Below are positions 48,878-60,844 of a stretch of DNA of 64,000 bases, piece by piece. Position 1 is the first letter of the stretch. Every line of letters begins with the position of its first letter. The notes beneath the pieces are model-generated. The model did no database searches, was not told the origin of the DNA, and saw only the letters and a list, made by a program, of their open reading frames with translations. Position numbers and translations under genes: made by a program. The stretch is taken from assembly GCA_025506515.1 (NCBI GenBank), contig CM046452.1, positions 43,431,483 through 43,495,482 of the forward strand. Reading direction: 5' to 3'. The DNA is from Flaveria trinervia. Taxonomy: Eukaryota; Streptophyta; Magnoliopsida; Asterales; Asteraceae.

Positions 48878-51800
48878 TTACTTCCCCATTATAAGTCTGT
48901 ATGACTCTCGAACATAGGCCTCAAGGAGAACAACTTGTTCCTCCTTGGAGAGTTCTTCTACTCCTCCTTCAAAGAAGAACTCTGGACCATAGTACTCAGA
49001 TAAGTACTTCACAGTCCTGCCATTTCAACTTTCCACAGTAGTTACCTCCCTGTAGACAAATTCATCAGGATGAGTGCCCTCAAGGAGTAACTGGAGCTCA
49101 TTCTTCTTAATGTCTTCAAGCTTCTTATATAATAACCCCTTTTTGATCATCTTGTTTTCCAGTAACTTGAGGGGTCATTTTTGATTGATGAGCCTTCTTG
49201 AATTCATCAATTATTTCCCATGGTGAGACTACAATGGCCAACATGATTGTAGAGTCTATTGTTTTTCTAACTTGGCCATTGTATCTGTGTGGAATAGATC
49301 TTTTGTGGATTCTAGAACTCACCTTGGGGTCTGGCCATACTCTCACTCTCTCCTTCTGATACTGAAATGTGTGTCTGAGTGTACAGCCTCTGAGCATGCC
49401 CTTTCATGGCTTGTATAGATGATGACTGAGGAAATTCCTTGTCAACCATCTTCAGTAGTTGCTCATCATGTGCTTCTTCTGCTGTTCTTCATCTTCTATT
49501 TTGACTCTAACCGTTTCCCTTTGAGAGTCAGGTGTGATCATGGGTTGACTCCTGGGTTCTGGTAGCTTTAGAACAGCAGAGAGTGGCAGACTATCATCTT
49601 CATCCTCTTCTTCTTCATCTTCTTCTATCCTCAGCACCCTTCTCCTCCTTCTAGGTGCATCACTGGATGATGGTTGGGTTGGTAAAGGAATTGGTTTTGA
49701 AGATTGAGGATGTTTGGATTTGGGTTTTGAGATTGGTTTGGAGATTTGAGGGGTAGGTGTTTTTGAGTGGGTGATTTGGAAGGTTGTTCAAGCATTTTGG
49801 TTGTGAGTTTGGCTTTTGTAAGTCTTGCCATTTCAAACCTTTTTCCAGCCCCAGCCTCATCAAGTGCTTCAATGATAATCCCCTTATGAAATTGCTCAGA
49901 CAAACAGATTCTGGTGGCTATAGCCAGAATACTGTCTCTGGTCCATGAACGAATCTCCATCAAAGATCTTCCTAAGTATTTGGCAATGAATCGAATCATG
50001 ATCTCCAATCTCTCTTTCTCCACAGTACATCATACCCAGCCCATCTGGTTTGAATTCCTCCACTTCCAACCTCCTGATCTCACTGTCTAGTGTGGCTGTA
50101 TCAAAGCCTTGCTTGAAGAGTTGCTCAATGATTTTGTCCATGGATCGGCTGTGTGTGTCATCTGCATCTTTTACCAGCTCTTCCAAGGATTTTTCTTCAG
50201 CATTAGTTTGATCACCAGCACTTTTCTTTTTTTTGTAAGTGATCAGTTGTTGTTGCTTTTCTTTTTCCAACTCCTGGGTTTCTCTTGTGCCTTCTCATCC
50301 TCAGTTCTTTTTCTCTTCTTTTCTTTCACTGCAGTACTCTCCCCCTTTTTGGATGCATTGGAGACAGGGGTTTGTACCGCAGAAAGTTTCTTGTGCACAG
50401 CATCATCAATGAGTGGTTGTAGACTTGAGGAAATCCTCTCATCAATGGCTTTATAAACAATGTCATTGATGATGGGAGTGATGAGAGGTAGGGATTGTTG
50501 GAATACAGCAACCATCTGCTCTGGGGGGTTCTGTCCCGGAGAGATAGTGCCAAAAGCAGAAGCTGGAGGCTCAGTGAAGTGAGAGGGTAAAGTGTTTGGG
50601 GAACCTTCAAATGAAGGTGCCATCTGTGGGTTGGTGGGGGCAGATGGACTTACATCCTGAGACTTCTTGGCAAGCAGTTCTTGTAGTCTGCTTACCTCAG
50701 CCTCCAGGATGGTGTTGTGGGCTAGAACGTCATAGAAAAAGCCCAGGTCATCATCAGCAGAAGCTGAATCACCTGACCTCCTGCTTGTAGCAGGATTTAC
50801 ATGCACTGGGTGTAGACCAGTTTTAGCATGTGCCCCTTTTTCTTGGAACTGGGGACTTCCAGCCTCAGGACTATGTCCTTCATCAGCTGTTGCCTCTAGT
50901 GAGGTCTTAGCAATGTTACCAGCCTCATTCTGATCATGTGCTGATTCAGAAGAGGTGGCAGCCTCACTAGATATTCTAATCTCCCTATCTACACCAGGAG
51001 ATAGATTTGTAAACCCCGGTGTTGTGGGTTGTCAGAAACATGGTGATCCTCTTCCTCAATGTCTGTGGTTCTCCCCTTTGTTGGTGGTTGTTTGGGAGGA
51101 GGAGAGGCATGCAACTGAGTCAGCACTTTGCAATAATTATGGTGGACTTTGGGGGCGGTTGCATGGGGAGATGGGGTAGAAGCAGTGTGCACCTGGGGAG
51201 GATGGTGCTCTTCAATGGCAATCTCCTCAAGTGAGGAAGATCCCAGATGTGTGGGTACCCCTGGTGTGGTGGCTGCAGGCTCCTTTTGAGAGGAATCCTG
51301 AGCGGCTATGGCTGGTAGAGTCTCTGATACTGCTGGGGGGTTTAAGCCAGCAAGTATATCCTGCGTTTGTGGTGCAGGAGCATCTTCAGGGGACTCATCT
51401 CCCTGAATAGCTGTTTTGGTTGTTTTGTTTTGGTTTAGTGGGGACTTTGGTTCTGATGGAGGAAGTTGTGGGTTCCCTGTGCTTGGGCTTTAGCATTCGG
51501 CAGCTTCTTTGAGTGTAAGGTCTGAGTTGTGCCTGGAGTATACCTCAGCCAAAACAGCTGGTGCAGGGACTCCAAGGCCAACAGGCCATCAGATTTAATT
51601 CATCCAAAATAATGGCCATCAGAAACCTGGGATATAATGGCCATCAAAACCTGGGATATAATGGCCATCGGTTGGCCACAGGTTTCTGAGCCAAGTTCTT
51701 TATTTCTAGAAACACAATTTCAGAAAAATTAAGCGGTTGGTGTTCTAGAATAGAATACAATACCTGTTGCCATTGGGATGACATTTGATCCCAAGAAGAT

Positions 51801-52245
51801 GTCTTGGAGGCTAAGCAGACATTTACCATGTGAAAAAGACTTTCTCAGCGTCATGGAAATGTTTCTTTAGAACGATTGTAGCTCGAAGATCACCTTCATA
51901 CCCATGATTGATAAAGGACATATCTGTTATGCCCTTTGGGTATGCAGTCACAGCGGTGGAATCGTGTAGGTGTAATGCCTGACGAATGATGTCGGCTGTA
52001 ACGACCACTGGTTTCTGGTTGATAAGGGACCGAACAGAGATCTGACCGGTAGACTCATCAGTATGAACAAAATTTGACCAGAATTGACTGAGGGATTCAG
52101 GGTAAATGGTTGGATTCAAGAGAAAGGCTGTGCGATATGGGGAATCCACCATTAAGTCAATGGCATTATCATATTTGTTCCAGAAAGCCGACTTTGTAAG
52201 GTAAGCAACGCAGTTATGTCGTGGTTTCAGACTCATGGTCGCCAT
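48878..52245 (-). pseudogene. ORF3 accessory protein of element B1 (full span, frameshifted)
   Basis: The ATG at 52245 starts MATMSLKPRHNCVAYLTKSA and is open for 140 codons: an N-terminal domain with NPTIYPESLSQFWSNF and VVVTADIIRQALHLHD. After a frameshift it continues with FHMVNVCLASK and NRWPLYPRFLMAI. Then come a Pro/Gln/Thr-rich linker, a short coiled coil (TILEAEVSRLQELLAKK, about 50710), a basic stretch (KEKKRKRTEDEK, about 50310), helical ERLEIMIRFIAKYLGRSL (about 50015), an acidic run, and the C-terminal WPDPKVSSRIHKRSIPHR domain ending EAYVRESYRLIMGK with a stop at 48878. About 1,100 codons if intact. Unknown function; a TATA-like box lies 59 bp upstream. Confidence 0.8.
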
Positions 52246-52303
52246 GTTTGAGAGAGAGAAGTTCAGAAAATAACGGCTAATGAAACATTAGAGAAGAGGA
52301 CAG

Positions 52304-52312
52304 GTATTTTAG
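52304..52312 (-). promoter_or_regulatory. Degenerate TATA box upstream of ORF3 (B1)
   Basis: Minus-strand CCTAAAATAC, 59 bp before the ORF3 ATG, aligns with the canonical CTATATATAC at the same place in B2. Degenerate here, so judged by comparison. Confidence 0.45.
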
Positions 52313-52329
52313 GGTAGGGGTGAGAAAGG

Positions 52330-52990
52330 ACTGAAGGGTTTGGTGTTAGTCATCAGTAGTTTTAAACCGACTGTTGACATGGTATTACCCTTTCAGACGT
52401 TGAAACAGCTGAAGTCGTGGTTTTAGGTATCAGCAGTTAGAAAACTACTGAAGACCATGGTTTTGACTTCAGATGATGAAACAACTGAGGACTTGGTGTT
52501 TGTCATCAGTAGTTGTGAAACTACTGAAGACAGTGTTTTTGTCATCAGTTGTTGTAAACAGCTGAAACTTGGTGTTAGTCATCAGTAGTTATAAAACTAC
52601 TGAAGACATGGTTTTGCTTCAGTTGTTTAGAATGAAACAGCAGTTGTAGAAACGACTGAAGAGAAAGTTCTCTTCAGTAGTTTTCGTCAATTCATAGCCT
52701 TTCAGTTGTTTCATACTGTCCTCAACACTTACTCATCAGACTTTGCATCTGCTTTTCAGGTGTTTCATAGGACGTCAGTACTTATCTTTTTACTGATTTC
52801 AGTAGTTGTAACTACATCAGTAGTTGTGACTACATCAGTAGTTTAGAACAGATAAAGTACTTCAGTACTTGTGAGGCATTTAGCCGTCAGTAGTTATAAA
52901 ACTACTGAAGGTGAAAGGACTCATCAGTACTTATATGTGACATGGTTACCAATGATCACCAGTATTTTTTACTGAAATCATCAGTAGTTG
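52330..52990. repeat. CAGTAGTT/AACTACTG hairpin array in pol-ORF3 spacer (B1)
   Basis: At least six inverted pairs, for example CAGTAGTTGTGAAACTACTG at 52507-52526 (8-bp stem, 4-nt loop). Others lie near 52430, 52580, 52640-52690 and 52890. The LTRs of the same element carry the related ACTACTGAAG and CTTCAGCTGTTG motifs. Confidence 0.88.
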
Positions 52991-52994
52991 TCAC

Positions 52995-55900
52995 TTATTC
53001 TAGCTGCAGCATACCAAGCCTTAACACAAGGTTTTGGAAAGTAGAACTATCCAAGGGTTAGTAAAAATATCTGCAAGCTCATCAGCACTAGGCACAAACT
53101 TAGGATCAATCAGACCTTTTTCAAAAATCCCGAATAAAGTGATGTCTGATCTCTATATGTTTGGTCCTAGAGTGCTGGACTGGATTTTTGACAATACACA
53201 AAGCTGAAGCACTATCCATTAATAATGGAGTCTTAGTCTCTGTAATGCCATAATCCAGAAGTTGGTTCTGAAGCCAGAGTACCTGAGAAGTGCAACTTGC
53301 AGCAGCAATGTACTCGGCCTCAGCATTGATGTAGCAACAGATGTTTGTTTCTTACTCTGCCAAGAAATCAAACAGTTGCCTAGGAATTGACAACCACCAG
53401 AAGTTGACTTTCTAGTTAACTTGCACCCTGCATAGTCACTATCTGAAAAAGCAACTAATTTGCAAGAGTGTCCAGTGGAATACCATAAACCCAGAGATTG
53501 TGTACCTTGCAAATATCTAAAGATTCTCTTGACTGCAATCAAATGAGACTCTTTAGGAGCAGCCTGAAATCTAGCACAAACACATGTAGCAAACATAATA
53601 TCTGGTCTAGAAGCTGTTAATACATCAAGGACCCAATCATACATCTGTAAAGTGTTTCATCAACAGCTTTACCTTTCTGATCAGCATCCAGTTGTGTGGT
53701 GTTGCACATGGGAGTAGAACAGGGCTTACAGTTTTGTAAATCAAACTTATTCAAAAGATCTTTTGTATATTTGGACTGATGAATAAAGGTTCCATCAGCC
53801 TTTTGTTTAATTTGCAAGCCTAGAAAGAACTGTAATTCTCCCATTGCACTCATTTCAAACCTCTTTTTCATTAATGTTGTAAAATCATCACACAACTGGG
53901 GATCAGAGGATGCAAAAATGATATCATCAACATAAATCTGAACAAGTAGCTTATGCTGATCCACCTTCTTAATAAACAAAGTTTTATCAATGGAGCCTCT
54001 AGTGAAATTATTCTTAAGAAGAAAAGTGGAAAGTGTCTCATACCAGGCTCTAGGAGCTTGTTTCAACCCATAAAGAGCCTTATCAAGTTTATACACCCAT
54101 TCAGGATGTTTATTATCCTCAAAACCTGGTGGTTGACACACATAAACTTCTTCCTTTTTTTTACCATATAAAAAGGCACTTTTGACATCCATTTGAAAAA
54201 CTTTAAGATTGTGGAATGCAGCATAGGCTAAAAACAATCTGATTGCCTCTAGTCTGGCTACAGGGGCAAAGGTTTCATCATAGTCAATACCTTCTTCTTG
54301 TGAAAACCCCTGTACAACCAGTCTAGCCTTGTTCTTAACAATAAGCCCATTTTCATCATTTTTTCCTAAACACCCATTTAGTGCCTATTGCACACTTACC
54401 TGGGGAAGAGGAACCAGTTCCCACACTTGCTGTTTCTTGAACTGAAGTAGCTCAAGCTGCATGGCTTCAACCCATCCATTGTCTCTCAAAGCAACATGGT
54501 AGTTCTTTGGCTCTAGCTGACTGATGAAGAGAGCATAGAAGCAAAAGTTAGACAATTGACTTCTTGTTGAAACACCAGCATTGATATCACCAATAATCTG
54601 AGACATTGGGTGATTCTTCAGTTCTTGATAAACAATGAGATCTGTGCAAGTGTTTGTAGGACCTTCAGCAGCAGCAGATGTTGATGCAGACTCTTGAAAC
54701 CAAGAATTAGATGGTAACTCAAAAGATGTAGAGGAATCAGAGATCTCATCAGCATTTGTTGTGGATGGAACTGTTGAAGCTACAGGAACATCAAATTAGC
54801 AGACACAGGCAGTTGGTCACTAAACTTGAATAGGTGAGTATTGATATTATCATCATCATCATCAATACCACCAGGTGGAAGACATGCTGCAGAAGATGAT
54901 TTATCCACAGGATCTGCAACAGCTGGAGGTTGATAAGGAACATATTGCAGTATGTCCAAATCAAACAACTCCACAGGGTTTTGTGGAATCTTGTCCATAG
55001 GAGATTCATTAAACTTCACATGCAAAGTCTCTTCAACTATCTTTGTTCTGCAGTTGAAGACTCTGTATGCCTTGCAAGTAGATGAATAACCAACAAAATA
55101 CCCTGCATCCACCTTAGGATCAAATTTATGGAGTTGATCCTTTGTGTTGAGAAAAAACACAGGACACCCAAATGCTTTGAAAAATGAAATTAGAGGAGCC
55201 AAGTGATGGAGAACTTCATATGGAGTCTTCATCAACCTCTGATTTACTAAGACTCTATTCTGCACATAGCAAGCTGTGTTGACAGCTTCAGCCCAAAAGG
55301 TCAGTGGCAAACCAGAGTCAGCCAGCAGCATGGACCTTGCAGCTTCAATTAGGGTCCTGTTCTTTCTCTCCACTACTCCATTTTGTTCTGGAGTCCTTGG
55401 TATGCTAAACTGCCTTTTGATTCCCTTTGAAAGATAGAAGTCATCAAGTGTATGGTTTCTGAATTCAGTTCCATTGTCACTCCTAATACACTTGACTGGA
55501 AGGGAATACTGCTTCTCAATATACCACAAAGTGAATAATCTTCTGAGCAACCTCATCCTTTGAATGTAGAAAGAAAGTCCATACAAATCTGGAGTAATCA
55601 TCCACAATTACCAGACAGTATTTCTTCTTTGCCATGCTCATTACTCTCACAGGACCAAATAGATCCATATGCAGTAATTGCAAGCAGGCAGTGGACTTAG
55701 GCTCTTCAATAGGAGGGAATGAGACTTTGTGCTGTTTTCCTTTTAAACAAGCAGTGCAGGTTTCATCACAGTGGAACTCCTTTATTGGTAAGCCTCTAAC
55801 TAAACTATTGTGGATAAGCTGATTCATGTTTTTGAAATTAACATGACCCAGCCTTCTGTGCCACAGTTTAGATTCTTGAGAAGAGGCTTTGGAAAATAGG

Positions 55901-56418
55901 CAAGGATTGCCTCTGAGATCTATTTTCTTGGAAAGATCTAAGGCATACACTCTTCCTGTCCTGTTGGCTCTCAGGAGAGTGTGATCATCCAACACCTTAT
56001 CAATCAAATGCAGAACTTTGGATGACAGAATCCTACAGTTCTGACTGGTGAAAAGAGCAACATGGCCTTTATCACACATTTGACTGACACTCAAGAGATT
56101 GTACTTGAGATTTTCCACATGATTAACATCATCAAACTTTATTTCTCCATTGGAGACAAAGCCGTTGCCAATGATGTAACCCCTAGCATCATTGCCAAAA
56201 GAAACAAACCCCTTCTTTCCTTGAGAGTAGTCATGAAGAAGAGAGCTGTTTCCAGTCATGTGCATAGATCCCCCACTGTCTACATACCAGATGCTACTTT
56301 GGCATGTTGGAGAACCCTGCAATAATAAACAATCAGTTAGTTTTGGAGACCCAAACCTTTTTGGTTTTGGGCCTGGTCTCATCAACAGATGGTAAACTAA
56401 CAGGTTTATTGGAAACAA
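52995..56418 (-). pseudogene. pol of element B1: PR, INT, RT, RNase H (few frameshifts)
   Basis: A 300-codon frame from 56418 includes protease WYVDSGGSMHMTG (Gly where Cys is usual), pre-integrase LWHRRLGHVNFKNM, the zinc pair CTACLKGKQHK and core Asp MDLFGPV. The next frame (55607-54780) holds IRSDNGTEFRN and EQNGVVERKNRTLIEAARSM with the catalytic Glu. RT spans about 54600-53617 with [10 protein letters not shown] and an intact [12 protein letters not shown] near 53930. RNase H (AFSDSDYAGCKLTRKSTSGGCQFLG) ends at a stop at 52995 after GMLQLE. Frameshifts near 55560, 54780, 54390, 53640 and 53330. This is the best-preserved SIRE-like pol in the window. Confidence 0.92.
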
Positions 56419-59165
56419 CAGCCTGAGAGGAAGAAGATGGTGAAGAAGAGGAATCCTTTGGCTTGGACCTCCTTTTCTGTGGTTTCAACATAGGAGCATC
56501 TAATTGGTTAATCTTCCCAATAGATGTTGAACCATCATAACCAGCTGTGTCTGATTTTGTGATAAAGCTTTCAGCTCATCAGACACATTGCCAGTGGAGT
56601 TTGATAAGTTCCTATGTTGCACCTTCTTCTTCTGAGCAATCTCAGCTGTTACCTGTTTAACCCCTTCCTTTTTGGATTTCTTTGTGGACTTAAGGGTTAC
56701 AGGATTTGATGTTGCTGATACAAATGTGGTCTCAAACTCAGTTTTCATTTTAACCATTTTCTCTTTAATTTCCTCTTTATGTTTGAGTTTGGAACCTCTT
56801 TTGTACCAGCAATCATCTGTAAGATGATTGAACAAACCACATACTTCACATGGTTTCTTCTTCATCTTATGTTGATCATCAACTAAAGAGGTGAAGCAAC
56901 TGAAGACTTGCTCTTCAGTGCTTTGGAAGCATTGTTTGCTTTCTTGACTTCCTCTTTAGTAGTCTTCAAACTCTTTCTACTGACAGTTTTCTTCTTTTCA
57001 GTACTGGCAGTAGTTGGAGTTTGAACTTCAGGTGTAAATCCTGCTCTCTAGTCCTTTCAGGACTTTCAGAATTAACTCCTGAGTTGATCAACTCATTGAT
57101 CATGTGAGTGTCAGCAGTGGAACCATCAACATCAGCTGATAGGTTCTGAGAGGGCTTGGTGCTGACTTCTACTTCTGATTGTGCTGTATCAGAAAGTAGA
57201 TCACATGATGAAATGGATGGTTATTACTCTCACCATCAGATTCTACCTCTGCTCTGGGAGTAAAATCTGTAGGTGGAGCAGTGTGATTGTAACCAATGCC
57301 AAACTTCACATTGGAAGCAGATTGCTTACTAAGAAGCATTTCAAAACCTTTGCATGATTGTACCCATCTATCACACTCTACCTGGGTGACTGCAAGGGTT
57401 TTTTGAGATCTTTATACTTCTCTAGAAGTATCTCTTCCCTAGCCTTATCATCAGTTATTTGGCATTTAAGTTTGTAAATCTCATCATTCTTATCATTAAG
57501 CACAGACTCAAATTCAGCTTTGCTTTTGGAAATTATTTGTTCTAGCTCAATGTTCTTGTTGATTAAAGCTACATTTGCTTCTCTAATAGATGCAAATGCT
57601 GCTATACATGTTTCAGAACACAATTTGGCTTTTGCCTCAGAGGATACCTGTGATACCTTTGGTGTAGAGGCATTAGTGGATGAAGTATCAGCAGAATCCA
57701 AAGCCATAAGAGCTAGATTTCCAAAGGGACTTTCACCACCATGTTGACCAGCACCTAAGAACAGTTGTTCATGACCAGACAAGTCATCTGGTAAACTGCT
57801 CCAGTCAACAACTCCTGGGGTGAAGAAGCTGTGTTGTTGAGGTTGAGTTTGTTGATGAGATTGGGAAGGTTGTGGTTCAGGCAATGCTTGTGGTTGTTGT
57901 GCAATTGGAGCTTGAACAGGATTTGGTTGAGGCATATAATAGCAGGGATAAGGATATGACATTTGACCCTGGGGAACAAAGTATGCAGGAGATCTAGGAT
58001 GTGAATGATGACCAGAACCAGCAGGATGTTGCCCTCTGTTTTGTGGACTAGTACTAGGAAAAGTCACAAAGGGTGCAGAAGAGTTAGATCCAGTTGATCT
58101 ACACTCTCTTGCAAAGTGTCCCAGCCTTTGGCATTTGTGACACCTCAACTTACTCTTGTCAAAACCAACTTTGGTTTTGCCAGAGAGTCCAGGAAATTTC
58201 TGCCAGTTCTCTTATAGAACTTCTGAGATCTGATATTAATCAATGCCATTTGGCTCAGAATATCCATCTCTTCTAGATCATCATCAGCATTCCTTTCAAA
58301 TCATCCATGATGAAGCATAGATTGTCACTATTACTGCCAGAATGACTCTCAATACCAACAAATGCATGATCAGAACTATTTGAAGAGAAATCAATATGCT
58401 CATCATAATTGCTTTCAGATGCAGCATATTCTGACTCATGACCAACCAAGGCAGTATTCCCTGGTACAAAGTCATCAGTGAGCTTTCCTGATGAGGACAG
58501 TTTCCTCTTCTGCTCTATCTCTCTTTCGAATGTAAGCAGTTTCCCATGAAGTTGGGTGAGAGATAGGCTATCCAGATTTGCACTGGAGCGTAGGACAATA
58601 GTGTATGTGTCCCATCTCTCAGGCAGTGATCTGAGGAACCTGTTGTTCATCTGGCTATTGGTGTATTCCTGTTTCACCATTTTCAGCTCAGAGATCAAGC
58701 AGGAAAACACTCAAACTGTTGAGTCAGTGTCTCACCCTTTCTATGAGAGAATGTCTCATATTGTTGGGCAAGGATTTCTCTGTTGTTTGCTAAGACCTCA
58801 TCTGTGCCACCGAATTGTTCCTTCAGGGCATTCCAGAGATCATGAGCAGTTTCATGATGCATAAGCCCTGAATAGATTTCATTAGGCAGTGCCATGGCCA
58901 GAATTCCATGGGCTTTAGCATCAATCTCAAACAGTTTCCGATCTTCATCAGAGTATTGTTCCTTCTTCTTCGGACCATTTGATTGGTTTCCGGATTGTTC
59001 ACCATAGGCTTATGTGGTCCATGTACCACATGTCCAACAACCTGAACTGTTAACAGACAGGTGATGAAGCATTCTTCGTTGCCATATGTTATACTCGGTC
59101 CTAACCAGCATCGGAGGCTTGGTTGAGGAACCGGTATTGTGAGGATCATTAGAAGGAGTAGTCAT
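56419..59165 (-). pseudogene. gag of element B1 with two zinc knuckles and a coiled coil
   Basis: The ATG at 59165 (MTTPSNDPHN) lies about 210 bp after the PBS. Gag core sequence follows with frameshifts (LWNALKEQFGGTDEVLANNREILAQQYETFSHRKGETLTQQ, 58895 onward). The first knuckle CHKCQRLGHFAREC at 58101-58142 is intact. A Pro/Gln-rich stretch and a coiled coil follow (ANVALINKNIELEQIISKSK, about 57600-57420), then a second intact knuckle CEVCGLFNHLTDDC at 56809-56850. A and F share this layout. Gag packages element RNA; the second knuckle domain is an addition relative to short copia Gags. Confidence 0.85.
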
Positions 59166-59375
59166 CTCAGATTCAATCAAATTCAATTAAGCTATAACAG
59201 ATTTAGAACAAACACAACAACCAATTGAACCAAGAGAGATCTCAAAATAAATGAACGAAAGCGACAGAAATTCAATAATCTATAACCAGTTCTTGCGAAT
59301 ATGCTAATTCAATCAAACATAGATATCAATTAGCAGTTTCAATGATCAATTGTTAGATCGATCAATGATTAACCT

Positions 59376-59387
59376 GCTCTGATACCA
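59376..59387 (-). other. Primer-binding site of element B1
   Basis: Minus-strand TGGTATCAGAGC, complementary to initiator Met-tRNA, lies 2 bp inside the 5' LTR. Confidence 0.95.
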
Positions 59388-59389
59388 CT

Positions 59390-60316
59390 TGTTAGGATCA
59401 GTGATCTACGTTTGATTGATTAGAGAGTATAGCAGCGGAATTCTAACAATGAATTAGCCAATTCACAAGAACGAAAAGATATTCAATGAAGAACAAAAAC
59501 GGTTATAGATAGAGAGAATTCTGCAAATATATTTCATTCAATATTCGCTTTCGTGGTAACGGAATGTCACACTTACAATTAGGTCGACACCTCTTATATA
59601 AGAGATGTGACGTCTGCTGATGTCACTTGATAGTGACATCTAACAGAATTATTCCAACTGAAACACAACTACTGAAGATGTCAAAACAGCTGACATCTTC
59701 TTACAAAAATACTAAGTGTTATCAGTTACTATAACTACTGAAAAACATAAAACTACTGATACTACAACGACTGAAGAACAAGCTCTTCAGTCGTTTTACA
59801 AAACTACTACTGAAAGTAAAAACATAAAACTACTGATATCACAACTACTGAAGAAGTACTCTTCAGCTGTTGTGACAAACTACTGAAACTTCAGTACTTG
59901 GTCTTCAGACTTGAACTTCAGACGTTTCATCAGCTGATGACTTCAGTATATATCATCAGCTGATGTCTTCAGTCTTTGTCTTCAGACTTTGTACACCAGT
60001 TGTTGATCTTCAGCACTTGTAGACTCTTCAGCTGTTGTAGTTCAGTACTTTGGTCTTCAGCTTCAACACTTGTGTTCTTCAGCTGTTCAGCTTCAGCACT
60101 TGTGTTCTTCAGCTGTTCAGCTTCAGCACTTGTGTTCTTCAGCTGTTAAGCTTCAGCACTTTAGTCTTCAGCTGTTGAAGTCTTCAGCACTTGATCTTTA
60201 GCTGTTGGAGTTTTCAGCACTGTCGAACTGCTGATGAAGCCTTCAGCAGTTGTTGTGATATCATGTGGGACTTAGAGGTTTTCTGATCTTGGCTCATTGG
60301 TTCTTTTGGTCCAACA
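59390..60316 (-). repeat. 5' LTR of element B1
   Basis: 927 bp, TGTTGGACC to CCTAACA on the minus strand. A TATA box (CTTATATAAG) lies at 59593-59602. U3 holds a CTTCAG/ACTGAAG array at about 59850-60250 and a perfect 12-bp-stem, 6-nt-loop hairpin at 59766-59795 (arm AACGACTGAAGA). Confidence 0.95.
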
Positions 60317-60749
60317 TATCCCAAGAAGAGGTCTTAGGAGCTAAGCATACTTCACCATATGAAAACTTAGTCTTTCCGCATCATGGAAATGCTTCTTCAA
60401 GATGGTAAGGCACTGAGGTTACCCTGGTATCCATGTTGGGCAAAGATAGATCAGTGGTGCCCTTTGGATACCCAGTGGGAAAGTGGCATCATCTAGTTGT
60501 AGGGTTTGGCGAAGGATTTCTGGAGTGATGACCACCTGACGTTGTTGGTGACCGACTGAGAGAGTCGTGTCATTCTCCCCAGTGATGAGGGTATGGAGGG
60601 ATTCGGCATGAATGTTAGGATTTAGAAGGAAAAGCCTTTGTATGGAGAGTTGATCATTAGATCAATGGCATTATCAAACTTGTCCAGAAGGGTGATTTGG
60701 TAAGGTAAGCAACACAGTTGTGTCGTGGTTTAAGCTTCATGTTCGCCAT
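60317..60749 (-). pseudogene. ORF3 of element B2, N-terminal part
   Basis: The ATG at 60749 begins MANMKLKPRHNCVAYLTKS, matching ORF3 of B1 residue for residue after the first few. A frameshift after PFW disrupts it; similarity continues in another frame to 60317, where B1 is inserted. Confidence 0.82.
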
Positions 60750-60813
60750 TGATGTAGAGAAGGTCTGAGTTTTTGAACGTTAGGTTTGAGATGATGAAGC
60801 TCTGTAAGATAAG

Positions 60814-60823
60814 GTATATATAG
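60814..60823 (-). promoter_or_regulatory. TATA box 65 bp upstream of ORF3 (B2)
   Basis: Minus-strand CTATATATAC is a strong plant TATA match. It lies between the hairpin array and the ORF3 ATG, leaving room for a 30-40 nt leader. It is as good as the LTR TATA boxes of the same family, suggesting ORF3 has its own promoter. Confidence 0.6.
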
Positions 60824-60844
60824 GTACGGTTTATAAGCAACTAA

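Larger units (their letters stand above)
47717..60316 (-). mobile_element. Complete copia element B1 (SIRE-like), nested in B2
   Basis: 12.6 kb with two near-identical LTRs, PBS, gag, pol, spacer, ORF3 and PPT, all on the minus strand. Flanks read GACATTTGATC on the left and TATCCCAAG on the right. The uninterrupted sequence in B1's own ORF3 (about 51784-51800) is GACATTTGATCCCAAG, so B1 sits in the ORF3 of B2 with a 5-bp duplication TGATC (right copy one base short). High LTR identity implies a recent insertion, although frameshifts are frequent. Confidence 0.95.
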
